DNA of 64,000 bases from CAZEPJ01 sp964514105 (GCA_964514105.1 CAZEPJ010000006.1:1-64000); one strand, 5' to 3'. Positions 36,179 through 46,943 are shown, counted from the first letter of the stretch. Program-made: numbers and translations. The notes: generated by a model from the sequence alone, not told the origin.

Positions 36179-37387
36179 TCAATCCACGGTCCCCGCGAGC
36201 TTGAAGATGGGCAGGTACATGGCCACCACCAACCCGCCGACGGTTCCACCCAGGAAGATCATCATGAACGGCTCGATGAGGGAGGTGAGGGCCTCCACGG
36301 CGGCATCCACCTCGTCATCGTAGAAGTCAGCGATCTTGTTCAGCATGGCGTCCAGTGCCCCGGTGGACTCCCCCACGGAGATCATCTGCACGACCATGGA
36401 CGGGAACACCCCGCTCTCCCCCAGCGGCTCCGCAATGGTTCGCCCCTCGGCGATGCTCGCCCGGGTCTTGAATATGGCGGCCTCCACGGTCTTGTTGCCC
36501 GCGGTCCGGGCCACGATGTCCAGACCGTCCAGGAGGGGCACGCCGCTCTGGATCATGGTCCCCAGCGTCCGCGTGAAGCGGGCTACGGCCACCTTGCGGA
36601 TCAGGTCCCCCAAGACCGGGACCCGCAGGACGAGATCATCCACCAGCGCCCGACCCCTCCGGGTGGCGTAGAACCGGCCGAAAAGGATCGAGAAGGCGAT
36701 CAGTGCGACGATCAGCAAGACAACCCATCGCTGGAACCACTCGCTCACATTGATGACGAACTGGGTGGGGCCGGGCAACGCCCCGCCCATATCCTCGAAC
36801 ATCTGTTTGAAGATGGGGATGACGAAGATCAGGAGCACCGCCACCACGGCCACCGCCACGACCAAGACGACGATGGGATAGACCATGGCCCCCTTGACCT
36901 TCTTCTTGAGCTTCATCGCCTTTTCGATGTACGCGGAAAGGCGGTTGAGGATCGTGTCCAGGATCCCGCCCACCTCCCCGGCGGCCACCAGGTTGACGAA
37001 CAGCTCGTCGAATGCCTTGGGATGCTTCTTGAGGGCGTCGGCGAAGGTCGAGCCACTCTCCACGTCGCTCTTGATCTGCTTGAGCATCGACTTGAAGGTC
37101 CGGTTCTCCGTCTGGCCGGCCAGGATCTCCAGGCACTGGACCAACGGCAGGCCCGCATCGATCATGGTGGCAAACTGGCGGGTGAACAGAACGATATCCT
37201 TCTCGGTCACCTTGGGCTTCAGGAACTTGATGGACTCCGAGATGTCTTTCGGGGCCAGTTTGACTCGGATCGGTTCGATCCGCTGACGCCTCAGGCTCTG
37301 GGTCACCGCATCGGCGTCCGCGGCGTCCATCTCCCCCTTGATCTTCTTCCCCGCGCGATTGGTCCCCGTCCAGCGGTATACGGGCAT
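36179..37387 (-). CDS. pilC: Type IV pilus inner-membrane platform protein
   Basis: Integral membrane platform that couples the PilB and PilT motors to pilin assembly. The 402-residue protein of the GspF/PilC family has two homologous cytoplasmic T2SSF domains (about 70-190 and 275-395). Each is followed by hydrophobic helices. Marks are DIVLFTRQFATMIDAGLPLVQCLEIL in two parts, AKALKKHP-like FADALKKHPKAFDELFVNLVAAGE, and the second-copy LGTMIQSGVPLLDGLDI. It is preceded by the pilT gene in the same direction. Confidence 0.93.
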   Translation of the reverse strand: MPVYRWTGTNRAGKKIKGEMDAADADAVTQSLRRQRIEPIRVKLAPKDISESIKFLKPKVTEKDIVLFTRQFATMIDAGLPLVQCLEILAGQTENRTFKSMLKQIKSDVESGSTFADALKKHPKAFDELFVNLVAAGEVGGILDTILNRLSAYIEKAMKLKKKVKGAMVYPIVVLVVAVAVVAVLLIFVIPIFKQMFEDMGGALPGPTQFVINVSEWFQRWVVLLIVALIAFSILFGRFYATRRGRALVDDLVLRVPVLGDLIRKVAVARFTRTLGTMIQSGVPLLDGLDIVARTAGNKTVEAAIFKTRASIAEGRTIAEPLGESGVFPSMVVQMISVGESTGALDAMLNKIADFYDDEVDAAVEALTSLIEPFMMIFLGGTVGGLVVAMYLPIFKLAGTVD

Positions 37388-37435
37388 GGCCGTCTCCTTG
37401 TCAGAGGGCCCTGAGGCCCGGCCAACCCCGGGGGG

Positions 37436-38530
37436 TCAGCGCAGAGGCTTCTGGGCCCGGGGAAGGGAGGCGCCCGTCATCATATTCCTGAGCTCCTCCG
37501 GGTCCGAGGATCGGGAAATGGCTTCCTCGTAAGAAATGTAGCGCCTGGTGTACAGGCTGAGGAGGGACTGATTCATGGTCTGCATACCGAACTTGGCTTG
37601 TCCCACCTGCATCTGCGAGTAGATCTGATGGATCTTGTCCTCTCGAATCAGATTGCGTATGGCCGAGTTGGGCACCATGATCTCCAGCGCCAGGACGCGC
37701 CCTTTGCCGTCCGCCCGGGGCAGAAGCTGCTGCGACAGGACACCCTCCAGCACGAAGGAAAGCTGGGCGCGCACCTGCGCCTGCTGGTAGGACGGGAAGA
37801 CGTCCACCACGCGGTTGATGGTCTGCACGCACGAGTTGGTGTGGAGGGTGGCGAAGACCAGATGCCCCGTCTCGGAAATGACCAGGGCGGATTCGATCGT
37901 CTCCAGATCCCTCATCTCTCCGATGAGGACGACGTCGGGATCCTGACGCAGGATGTACTTGAGGGCGTTCTTGAAGCTCTTGGTGTCGGCGTCCAGCTCC
38001 CGCTGGTTGATCAGGGCCTTCTTGTGGTGATGAACGAATTCGATGGGATCCTCGATGGTGACGATGTGCAGGTGACGCTCGTTGTTGATCTTGTCGATGA
38101 GCGCGGCCAGGGTCGTGGACTTCCCGCTCCCGGTGGGGCCCGTCACGAGGATCAATCCCCTGGGCTTGTTGGCCAGGTCCGCGATCTGGGGCGCCAGTCC
38201 CAGCTCCTGGAAGGACAGAATCCGATTGGGAATGGTTCGGAATGCCGCCGCCATGGCCCCCCGCTGCATGAAGACATTGGCCCGGAACCGGCTGAGACCC
38301 TCCACACCGAACGAGAGGTCCAGCTCCCAGTTTTCCTCGAATTTGTGCTTCTGGACGTCGGTGAGGATGCTGTAGATCAACTGCTTGGTATCCGCGGCCC
38401 TCAGGGGCGGGAGATCCAGCGGGATCAGGCTTCCGTTGATGCGCAGCTGCGGCGGGACGCCCACGGTGATGTGGAGGTCCGACGCCCCTTTCTCGATGGT
38501 CGCCTTCAAGAGCTGATGCAACGATGCCAT
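37436..38530 (-). CDS. pilT: Twitching motility ATPase PilT
   Basis: Hexameric ATPase that powers pilus retraction. The 364-residue protein has an N-terminal PAS-like domain (about 1-100, GASDLHITVGVPPQLRINGSL), Walker A GPTGSGKST, the Asp box TIEDPIEFVH, Walker B LIGEMRDLET and the His box GHLVFATLHTN. The C-terminal AIRNLIREDKIHQIYSQMQ region is the PilT-specific part needed for retraction. I start at MASLHQ (38530), which has a GAGGGGTGAGG site. A start six codons earlier is also open. Confidence 0.94.
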   Translation of the reverse strand: MASLHQLLKATIEKGASDLHITVGVPPQLRINGSLIPLDLPPLRAADTKQLIYSILTDVQKHKFEENWELDLSFGVEGLSRFRANVFMQRGAMAAAFRTIPNRILSFQELGLAPQIADLANKPRGLILVTGPTGSGKSTTLAALIDKINNERHLHIVTIEDPIEFVHHHKKALINQRELDADTKSFKNALKYILRQDPDVVLIGEMRDLETIESALVISETGHLVFATLHTNSCVQTINRVVDVFPSYQQAQVRAQLSFVLEGVLSQQLLPRADGKGRVLALEIMVPNSAIRNLIREDKIHQIYSQMQVGQAKFGMQTMNQSLLSLYTRRYISYEEAISRSSDPEELRNMMTGASLPRAQKPLR

Positions 38531-38611
38531 GGCCTCACCCCTCTTCATCCCGGGCCGCCCCAGGCGCCCCCGCGCCGTCGCCGCCCCGGAGGGCGGCCCC
38601 CACGGCCCCTG

Positions 38612-40414
<1,803 letters not shown>

Positions 40415-40466
40415 CGGTAAACCCTCTGCGAGGTTTCCCAGAACGATCCCGCCCGAGCGAGTGGAA

Positions 40467-40496
40467 TTGTAAGGATTGCCAGCGGTTAATGTCAAG
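40467..40496 (-). promoter_or_regulatory. Sigma-70 promoter of the pilB-pilT-pilC-pilS run
   Basis: TTGACA at 40491-40496, an 18-bp spacer and TACAAT at 40467-40472 on the minus strand, about 53 bp before the pilB ATG. This resembles a housekeeping promoter; I found no good sigma-54 -24/-12 element in the same interval. Confidence 0.72.
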
Positions 40497-40531
40497 GGGA
40501 AATGGCTCGCGGACCATGCTGCCCGTAGGCC

Positions 40532-40559
40532 TTGACAAAGAAGGGTCTTTTGCTACCGT
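40532..40559 (+). promoter_or_regulatory. Sigma-70 promoter of ileS
   Basis: TTGACA at 40532-40537, a 16-bp spacer and TACCGT at 40554-40559, followed by a leader of about 30 bases with a GGAGG site before the ileS ATG. It lies back to back with the pilB promoter. No T-box or other riboswitch is recognisable in the short leader. Confidence 0.65.
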
Positions 40560-40594
40560 AGGAAACTTACGGTTCTGGCTCTGGAGGCACGTCC

Positions 40595-43399
40595 ATGGAT
40601 TACAAAGAGACGCTCAACCTGCCCAAGACGCCCTTCCCCATGAAGGCCAACCTCGCCCAGAGGGAGCCGCAGATCCTGGGGAAATGGGACGCCATGGGGC
40701 TCTACGCCATGATCAAGGACAAGTCCCGGGGGAGGGAAAAATTCATCCTTCATGACGGGCCTCCTTACGCCAACGGCCACATCCACATCGGGACCGCCAT
40801 GAACAAGATCCTCAAGGACCTCATCAACAAGTCCAAGTTCATGGCCGGGTATGACAGCCACTACGTCCCCGGCTGGGATTGCCATGGCCTGCCCATCGAG
40901 CACCAGGTGGACCTGATGCTCGGCGACCGCAAGGCGGGCCTCTCCAAGGTGGACGTGCGCCGGGAGTGCCGCAGGTACGCCGAGCGATTCATCGACATCC
41001 AGCGGGCGGAATTCAAGCGGCTGGGGATCTTCGGGGATTGGGATACCCCGTACCTCACCATGGCCTTTCCGTACGTCTCGACCATCGTGCGCGAGTTCGG
41101 GAAGTTCTACCTGCAGGGCAGCGTGTACAGGGGGAAAAAGCCCGTCTACTGGTGCGCCTCCTGCAAGACCGCCCTGGCCGAGGCCGAGGTGGAGTACGGC
41201 GAGCACCACACCCCGTCCATCTACACCTCCTTCCCCGTGGTGACAGACCTCTCCAAGCGGTTCCCGGCCCTTGAAGGCCGGAAGGCCCACGTGCTGATAT
41301 GGACCACCACGCCATGGACCATCCCCGCCAACCTGGCCATTGCCCTTCATCCCGCATCGGATTACGTGGCCGTGGAGCGCCAGGGCGAGGCGTATGTCCT
41401 GGCGGAGGCCCTCCTGCCGGCCGTCCTGTCCAGCTTCGGTTGGTCCGAAGCCAAGCTCTTGGAGCGGTTCAAAGGGACCGCACTGGAAGGGGTCCTGTGC
41501 CGCCATCCCTATCTGGATCGGGAGTCCCGGTTGATCCTGGCCGATTTCGTCACCTTGGATGCGGGGACGGGGTGCGTCCACATCGCCCCCGGGCACGGCA
41601 AGGACGATTACGAGATCGGCGTCCGCTATGGGATCCCCCCGTATTCCCCCGTGGACGATGACGGCCGTTTCACTCCGGAGGTGGAGCACTTCGCCGGGCA
41701 ATTCGTCTTCGACGCCAACCCCTCCGTCACGCAGAAGCTGCGGGACGTGGGACGTCTGATGGCTGAGGAACGGTTGATCCACGAGTACCCCCATTGCTGG
41801 CGGTGCAAGAGCCCCATCATCTTCCGGGCCACGGAACAGTGGTTCATCTCCATGGAGGCCCTGGAGTTTCGCCGCAAGACCCTTGATGAGATCGAACGGG
41901 TCCAGTGGATCCCCCCCCAGGGGAGGGATCGGATCCACGACATGATCCGCCATCGGCCCGACTGGTGCATCTCCCGGCAACGGTCTTGGGGGGTCCCCAT
42001 CACGGTCTTTTACTGCCTCCAGTGCGGCCGGGTGGTGGCGGACCAGGAGACATTCGATCGTGTGGGGGAGATCTTCAGGCAGGAAGGGGCGGACGCCTGG
42101 TTCTCCCGGGAGGCCGAAGAGCTGCTCCCCCCGGGTGCGCGGTGTCCTCAGTGCCACGGCACTCGGTTTCGCAAGGAGATGGATATCCTGGATGTCTGGT
42201 TCGACTCGGGCGTGAGCTGGGCCGCCGTCCTGGAGCCAGCCCCGGAGCTCTCGTACCCCGCCCAGATGTACCTGGAGGGAAGCGACCAGCATCGCGGCTG
42301 GTTCCACAGCGCCATCCTCACATCGGTGGGCACCCGGGGCAAGGCCCCTTACCGGAGCGTCCTCACCCATGGCTTCGTGGTCGACGGCGAAGGCAAGAAG
42401 ATGTCCAAGAGCCGCGGCAACGTGGTGGTCCCCGAGGAGGTCATCAAGAAATTCGGGGCGGAGATCCTTCGACTCTGGGTCTCGGCCGAGGACTACAGGG
42501 ACGACATCCGGATCTCCCCGGAGATCATCCAGCGGTTGAGCGAGGCGTACCGCCGCCTGCGCAACACGGCCCGCTTCCTGCTGGGCAACCTCTACGACTT
42601 CGACCCTGCTCGGGACGGCGTGCCCTACGAATCCCTGCGGGAGATCGACCGCTTCGCGCTCCACCGCATGCAATGGGTCATCGACCGCGTGCGCAAGGCC
42701 TATGAGACCTACACCTATCACATCGTCTTTCACACCCTGCATCAGTTCTGCGTGGTGGACCTGAGCGCCCTGTACCTGGACATCCTGAAGGACACCCTGT
42801 ACGTTCAGGCGCCGGAGGATCCGGCGAGGCGATCGGCCCAGACGGTCCTGTTCGAGATCGCCCGGGATCTCACCCGCCTCATGGCCCCGATCCTGGCCTT
42901 CACCTCAGAGGAGATCTGGGAGCACCTCCCCCCCTGGGAGGGAAAGGAGCCCAGCGTTCACTTGAGCGGCTTTCCGCAGGTCCGCGAGGCATGGACGGAC
43001 AACGCCCTGGGGGATCGGTGGGAGCAGCTGCTGAAGGTGCGCGGAGAGGTCACCCGGGCCCTGGAACTGGCCCGCAAGGCCAAGGTCATCGGACTGGCGT
43101 TGGATGCCCGCGTGGTCCTGGGCTTGCCCCCCGGCCTCGTTTCTCTGCTGGGGGGGCAGGAGCGATTCCTGGAGGATCTCTTCATCGTCTCCCAGGTGGA
43201 GACGGCATCGGATGACGCAGGTCTCCCGGGCCAGCCCTTCGAGAGCAGCGAGTTCCCCGGGTTGAAGATCTGGGTGGCGGGGGCCGTCGGCGCCAAGTGT
43301 CCCCGATGCTGGAAGATGGACCGGGCCGTGGGGGAGCAAGGGGCCCATTGCGAGGTGTGCCCGCGCTGCAGTGAGGTGTTGCGAGGCCTTGGGGGCTGA
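40595..43399 (+). CDS. ileS: Isoleucyl-tRNA synthetase
   Basis: Charges tRNA-Ile. The 934-residue class I enzyme has the HIGH motif in PPYANGHIHIGTAMN. It has the CP1 editing domain (about 185-400, with TTPWTIPANLAIALHP and DAGTGCVHIAPGHGKDDYEIG in parts) and the KMSKS motif GKKMSKSRGN. The anticodon-binding domain follows, then a C-terminal zinc finger (CPRCWKMD ... CEVCPRCSEVL), as in bacterial IleS type 1. It is followed after six bases by lspA, the common ileS-lspA pair. Confidence 0.96.
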   Translation: MDYKETLNLPKTPFPMKANLAQREPQILGKWDAMGLYAMIKDKSRGREKFILHDGPPYANGHIHIGTAMNKILKDLINKSKFMAGYDSHYVPGWDCHGLPIEHQVDLMLGDRKAGLSKVDVRRECRRYAERFIDIQRAEFKRLGIFGDWDTPYLTMAFPYVSTIVREFGKFYLQGSVYRGKKPVYWCASCKTALAEAEVEYGEHHTPSIYTSFPVVTDLSKRFPALEGRKAHVLIWTTTPWTIPANLAIALHPASDYVAVERQGEAYVLAEALLPAVLSSFGWSEAKLLERFKGTALEGVLCRHPYLDRESRLILADFVTLDAGTGCVHIAPGHGKDDYEIGVRYGIPPYSPVDDDGRFTPEVEHFAGQFVFDANPSVTQKLRDVGRLMAEERLIHEYPHCWRCKSPIIFRATEQWFISMEALEFRRKTLDEIERVQWIPPQGRDRIHDMIRHRPDWCISRQRSWGVPITVFYCLQCGRVVADQETFDRVGEIFRQEGADAWFSREAEELLPPGARCPQCHGTRFRKEMDILDVWFDSGVSWAAVLEPAPELSYPAQMYLEGSDQHRGWFHSAILTSVGTRGKAPYRSVLTHGFVVDGEGKKMSKSRGNVVVPEEVIKKFGAEILRLWVSAEDYRDDIRISPEIIQRLSEAYRRLRNTARFLLGNLYDFDPARDGVPYESLREIDRFALHRMQWVIDRVRKAYETYTYHIVFHTLHQFCVVDLSALYLDILKDTLYVQAPEDPARRSAQTVLFEIARDLTRLMAPILAFTSEEIWEHLPPWEGKEPSVHLSGFPQVREAWTDNALGDRWEQLLKVRGEVTRALELARKAKVIGLALDARVVLGLPPGLVSLLGGQERFLEDLFIVSQVETASDDAGLPGQPFESSEFPGLKIWVAGAVGAKCPRCWKMDRAVGEQGAHCEVCPRCSEVLRGLGG

Positions 43400-43405
43400 G
43401 GGCGG

Positions 43406-43897
43406 ATGCGAAAGGCGGACAAGGTCGGCATGGCGCTGGCCGCGGGGGTCCTGGCGGCGGATCAGATCTCCAAGTTGCTGGTGGAGACCGGCATGGCCGT
43501 CCATCAATCCATCGCCGTCATCCCCGGCCTCGTCAACCTGACCCACGTCCGCAACACCGGTGCGGCCTTCGGACTGTTCGCCGCCTCAGTCCCCGGGGTG
43601 CGCACGGCGCTGCTCCTTGTTGCCGCCCTGGTGGCCGTGGGCGTTGTCGCGTGCCTGTGGATCCGAGAGCGCCAGGCTCATGCCCTTCATATCTCCTCGC
43701 TGTCGCTGATCCTGAGCGGCGCTGTGGGCAACATGATCGATCGCGTCCGTCTGGGGGAGGTCGTGGACTTCGTGGATCTCCACTGGAAGGGCCTGCATTG
43801 GCCGGCGTTCAACGTGGCGGATTCGGCCATCACGGTGGGAGTCGCCTTGCTGCTGCTTCAAGTCCTGCGGCCCGCCGGAGGGCGCCCCTCGCGATGA
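43406..43897 (+). CDS. lspA: Lipoprotein signal peptidase (signal peptidase II)
   Basis: Cleaves signal peptides from diacylated prolipoproteins in the inner membrane. The 163-residue protein has four transmembrane helices. It has the conserved ADQISKLLV, the VRNTGAAFGLF region, and the catalytic aspartates in GNMIDRVRLGEVVDFVD and FNVADSAITVG. It lies six bases after ileS and is co-transcribed. It ends convergent with rlpA, whose stop is seven bases away. Confidence 0.95.
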   Translation: MRKADKVGMALAAGVLAADQISKLLVETGMAVHQSIAVIPGLVNLTHVRNTGAAFGLFAASVPGVRTALLLVAALVAVGVVACLWIRERQAHALHISSLSLILSGAVGNMIDRVRLGEVVDFVDLHWKGLHWPAFNVADSAITVGVALLLLQVLRPAGGRPSR

Positions 43898-43901
43898 GGG
43901 G
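43885..43901. terminator. Possible stem-loop at the lspA/rlpA convergence
   Basis: CCCCTC and GAGGGG can pair around a five-base loop, overlapping the lspA stop codon. No run of T follows on either strand, so it is not a classical intrinsic terminator, but it sits exactly where two genes meet end to end. Confidence 0.25.
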
Positions 43902-43904
43902 AAG

Positions 43905-44618
43905 TCACGGGTACTCCGTCATGACCAGGACCACATATCCCCGCTGCGCCAGGGCCTGGGCTTGGGACTGCGCCTCTTCCCTTCGCGCGTGCCGCCCCAC
44001 GCGGACACGATAGATCTCCTGGCTCCCCAGTTTGGCGGCCGCCACCCGGGCGTTCCCCCTTCCCAGCAGACCGTCCAGCTCTGTCAAAAGGGCCTGGGCA
44101 TTGGCGCGGTCATTGAAGGCGCCCAATTGAAGGACGTAGAAGGGCTTGACCGAGAAGTCGGCGGGCGATCCCCCGGGGGGACCCTCGAGGATCTCCAGGC
44201 GCACCCGGGCCGTGCCGGGCCCCACCACGTCGAGGACCCGCGCCGCCGAATAGGAAAGGTCGATAATCCGGTCCTTGACGAACGGCCCCCGGTCGTTGAT
44301 CGTCACCTCCGCCGTGCGGTGGTTCTCCAGATTGGTCACCGAGACCCGCGTGCCCAGGGGCAGGGTCTGATGAGCCGCCGTCATCTGGTACATGTCGTAG
44401 GTCTCGCCGCTGGAGGTGGGTTTGCCGTGGAAATTGGGCCCGTACCAGGAGGCGATCCCCTCCTGAATTCGCTCCGGGATTCGAGGAGACGTCCCGTCCA
44501 CGGGGGCTTGCGGGATGTTGGAAGTCCTGGGCCGTTGGGAGGGTGTCTTGGCGCACGCCCCCACGCCCACCAGGAGGATCACCAGCACGAGCGCCCCGGG
44601 CCGGATGCCCCAATGCAC
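43905..44618 (-). CDS. rlpA: Septal ring lytic transglycosylase RlpA-like lipoprotein with SPOR domain
   Basis: Cleaves or binds denuded peptidoglycan strands, often at the division site. From the GTG at 44618 the product is 237 residues. It has a lipoprotein signal ending in a lipobox-like VGVGAC, a double-psi beta-barrel (IASWYGPNFHGKPTSSGE ... TINDRGPF with the catalytic aspartate), and a C-terminal SPOR domain (YVLQLGAFNDRANAQALL). An ATG at 44738 would add 40 residues before the signal peptide. I prefer the GTG because it places the lipobox at a normal distance. It follows the receiver-protein gene in the same direction. Confidence 0.85.
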   Translation of the reverse strand: MHWGIRPGALVLVILLVGVGACAKTPSQRPRTSNIPQAPVDGTSPRIPERIQEGIASWYGPNFHGKPTSSGETYDMYQMTAAHQTLPLGTRVSVTNLENHRTAEVTINDRGPFVKDRIIDLSYSAARVLDVVGPGTARVRLEILEGPPGGSPADFSVKPFYVLQLGAFNDRANAQALLTELDGLLGRGNARVAAAKLGSQEIYRVRVGRHARREEAQSQAQALAQRGYVVLVMTEYP

Positions 44619-44763
44619 CCGGCATCCGCGCCTCGGTGCCCACCGGCCAGTGCCCCGGTCCTGGGGTGCCCCCGGGACCGACGCCGGGCGGCTCTGGCTC
44701 TCCTGCCTGGGGGGCGGTGCCAATTCGTCTGGGCTCATGCTCTGGGCGCCCGCGCCGGGTCAG

Positions 44764-45192
44764 CTATGCGACGGCCTCGTCCTGGTCCGTGACGGGAAGG
44801 GCGAGCCCCTTCCCTTTGAGGATACCTTCGATGGCCATCTTGAGCTGTTCCGATCTGAACGGTTTGGGGATGATCACCCGAACGAACCCCTTCTCCAGAG
44901 CCTTCAGAGCAGACCAACCTTCGGGCACGCCCGTCAGAAGGATGATGGCGGCCTGGGGAGACTGCTCCACGATGGATTGGCTCGCCTCGTAGCCGTTCAT
45001 CCCGGGCATTTCCATGTCCATGATGACGACATCGGGCCGGAGACGCCCGTACTTCTCCAGCGCCTCTCGTCCATTGACGGCCGCCCCCACCGGTTCGCCG
45101 CCCCAGAATCGAAGCATGTCGTCCAGCAGGGAATGGATTTGGGGATCGTCGTCAACCACCATGAACCGCCAACCCGCCGCCGCCTTCTCCAT
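44764..45192 (-). CDS. Stand-alone receiver-domain protein (CheY-like)
   Basis: A 142-residue single-domain response regulator with no output domain. The acidic pair is in VVDDDPQ, the phosphoacceptor aspartate in DVVIMDMEMPGMNG, the conserved threonine in ILLTG and the lysine in IIPKPF. All key residues are present, so phosphorylation is likely. It probably acts by protein contact, as CheY or Spo0F do. No kinase gene is adjacent. A strong promoter lies upstream and rlpA follows, so it may be linked to cell-wall work or only co-transcribed. Confidence 0.88.
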   Translation of the reverse strand: MEKAAAGWRFMVVDDDPQIHSLLDDMLRFWGGEPVGAAVNGREALEKYGRLRPDVVIMDMEMPGMNGYEASQSIVEQSPQAAIILLTGVPEGWSALKALEKGFVRVIIPKPFRSEQLKMAIEGILKGKGLALPVTDQDEAVA

Positions 45193-45258
45193 CGCCGCCC
45201 CCCCCGCAGTGCCTCAGGCCGATCCCGGGCCCCGTCACATCCCCCGTCGGTCTGAAGA

Positions 45259-45287
45259 ACCTTAGCGTGGCGCGGTCGCGGTGTCAA
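45259..45287 (-). promoter_or_regulatory. Sigma-70 promoter of the receiver protein-rlpA pair
   Basis: TTGACA at 45282-45287, a 17-bp spacer and TAAGGT at 45259-45264 on the minus strand, about 67 bp before the ATG at 45192. The remaining 140 bp up to the zincin gene show no further element that I can support. Confidence 0.7.
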
Positions 45288-45428
45288 GGGAAAAACGCCA
45301 CATCTTGTGTCCATCCGCCATCGCGGACCCCAGATGTTGACAAATCGACTTTTCTCCCGGGATCCTTGGGCTTTTTGTTCACAGCGGAGGGTCTCGGCCG
45401 GAGGCCGGCCCGTCCTGCCGGAAGGGGA

Positions 45429-45806
45429 TCACGTTCCTTCCCCCTCCTCCAGGGCGTAGAGCGCCTCGTCGTCGAGGCCGAAATAGTGTCCGATCTCGTG
45501 GAGCACCACGTCCTGAATGCACCGGATCATCTCGGCGCGACTCCCGCATGCCCGCTCGATGGAGCGCTGATACAGGGAGATCTTGTCGGGCAGGACGTTC
45601 CCGTAGTAAAAGCCGCGCCGATCCAGGGAGACCCCCTGGTACAGCCCCAGCAGGTCGTAAGGCCCCTCCAGACCCATCTCCTCGATGACCTCCGGGGGCG
45701 GCAAAGGCTCGACGGCCACGGCGATGTTCTCGAGCCGCTCCCGGATCCCCCTGGGGAGGCCATCCAGGGCTCTGGCCACCACACGCTCGAACTCTGCCCG
45801 CTTCAT
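45429..45806 (-). CDS. Small zincin-type metallopeptidase (DUF1025 family)
   Basis: A 125-residue protein with the zinc-protease motif HEIGHYFGLDD near the C-terminus (HExxH plus a third ligand region). It matches the metallopeptidase family PF06262, whose substrates are not known. Other family marks are ALDGLPRGIRERLENIAVAVE and the central GLYQGVSL and LPDKISLYQRSIE. No signal peptide is visible, so it is cytosolic. The ATG at 45806 begins the conserved region; the longer frame upstream has no family sequence. It has no obvious partner. Confidence 0.85.
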   Translation of the reverse strand: MKRAEFERVVARALDGLPRGIRERLENIAVAVEPLPPPEVIEEMGLEGPYDLLGLYQGVSLDRRGFYYGNVLPDKISLYQRSIERACGSRAEMIRCIQDVVLHEIGHYFGLDDEALYALEEGEGT

Positions 45807-45968
45807 TGGACCTTCTGCCCCCGCAGGAGTGCGCCCCATGGCGGCCAGGCCACTCGCGGCGGCTCCGCCCCACCTGCCCCACTTCCCTGTGGACGTTCCC
45901 TGAAGCGGCGGATAGTCGGCCCGAGGGTGCACCCCGCAACCCTTGGAATTCAGGCCACCCCCGCGCGA

Positions 45969-46466
45969 TCAGTCCACCTTCTGAAACATGGATCCCCTCG
46001 CCCCGCATACGGGGCAGATGTCCGGGGCATCCTTCTCGGCCGTATATCCGCAGACCGGACAGACATGATACGGATAATTCTCCTGGGGGTTTCCGAGGTT
46101 GCTGAGGAGCTTCTCGTACAGCTGGGCATGGACCTTCTCCACCTCGTTGGCATAGGTGAAGGTGCGTTCTGCGGCCTTGTGTCCCTCGTCCTTGGCCGCT
46201 TCGATCATCTCCGGATACATCTTCTTGAACTCATGGGTCTCGCCGGCAATGGCCTCCTGGAGGTTCTCCCGGGTGGTGCGGACGCCCTTGAGGGCCCTCA
46301 GGTGGCTGTGGGCGTGCACGGTCTCGGCAGCGGCCGCTGCGCGAAACATCCGGGCCACCTGGGGGTGTCCTTCCTGATCCGCCTTCTCGGCGAAAGCCAG
46401 ATACTTGCGGTTGGCCTGGGACTCCCCCGCGAAGGCCTCCCTGAGGAACTGCTCGCTCTTGGACAT
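45969..46466 (-). CDS. rbr: Rubrerythrin
   Basis: Reduces peroxide in anaerobes. The 165-residue protein has an N-terminal four-helix ferritin-like domain holding the di-iron site. Its ligands are in the FAGESQANRKYLAFAEKA, AAETVHAHSHLRAL, AGETHEFKKMYPEM and ANEVEKVHAQLYE segments. A C-terminal rubredoxin-type Fe(Cys)4 domain (CPVCGYTAEKDAPDICPVCG) follows. A very strong AAGGAGGAG site precedes the ATG at 46466. It is monocistronic with a leader that contains a perfect 14-bp palindrome. Confidence 0.95.
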   Translation of the reverse strand: MSKSEQFLREAFAGESQANRKYLAFAEKADQEGHPQVARMFRAAAAAETVHAHSHLRALKGVRTTRENLQEAIAGETHEFKKMYPEMIEAAKDEGHKAAERTFTYANEVEKVHAQLYEKLLSNLGNPQENYPYHVCPVCGYTAEKDAPDICPVCGARGSMFQKVD

Positions 46467-46498
46467 GGTGTTCTCCTCCTTTCGTGGGATATGGATGC

Positions 46499-46512
46499 GT
46501 CCGGATCCGGAC
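46499..46512. promoter_or_regulatory. Perfect 14-bp palindrome in the rubrerythrin leader
   Basis: GTCCGGATCCGGAC is a perfect inverted repeat lying about 20 bases before the rubrerythrin ribosome site and just downstream of the possible promoter. It could be an operator or an RNA hairpin. No second copy was seen in the window. Confidence 0.4.
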
Positions 46513-46529
46513 AGCGTGCTTGTCCTGTA

Positions 46530-46558
46530 ATTATCCCCTGGGGCAAATGGGAAATCCA
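46530..46558 (-). promoter_or_regulatory. Possible promoter of rubrerythrin
   Basis: GATAAT at 46530-46535 with TGGATT 17 bp upstream (46553-46558) on the minus strand. The -10 box is good and the -35 box is poor, so the call is tentative; an activator may be needed. Confidence 0.35.
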
Positions 46559-46814
46559 GAGGAAAAAGGGAAGCGGCCGTATCCACCCAGTCCCGGGTGG
46601 TCTGTGAGCGCGGCGGCCCCATGTCCCCGCCCTCGACGCCTCCGCGGTCACCGTCTGGCAGTCGGCAGCCCCGCCTCCGGGGGGATTCGCTGCTCGCATG
46701 CCGCAGGTGCCCGATTGCCCTGCTGCAAGAGCAGCCCTGCGTGACAACAGGCTTCCACCCGTAACGTACGGGTCCAGGCGAGGGGGGATCGACCGGGTGA
46801 GCGGTGGTGCATGA

Positions 46815-46826
46815 ATTGTATCCAAT
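46815..46826. promoter_or_regulatory. Distal GntR-type operator A1
   Basis: ATTGTATCCAAT, with ATTG/CAAT arms around a four-base centre. It is identical to the site at the gntR start codon (57450-57461). It lies 117 bp before the -35 box of the aminotransferase promoter and exactly 186 bp (start to start) from the proximal site at 47001. Confidence 0.65.
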
Positions 46827-46943
46827 GGAGGCCCGTGCCAGGGTGAAATCGCCCCGGAGCGCCCTGGCCCTCCCGGACCGCTCCCGGCGGGTTATTCAAC
46901 GCAACAAGCGATAATGGTTTTGTTTTCTTGTTTGCTATGGCTG

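Noticed and set aside
38531..38611. GC-rich stem between pilB and pilT as a terminator
   Set aside because: A strong stem can form, but there is no T-tract and both flanking genes point the same way, so termination is not supported.
40415..40594. Sigma-54 promoter for pilB
   Set aside because: A TGGCA element is present near 40480, but no GC at the -12 position follows at the right distance. A near-consensus sigma-70 promoter overlaps it.
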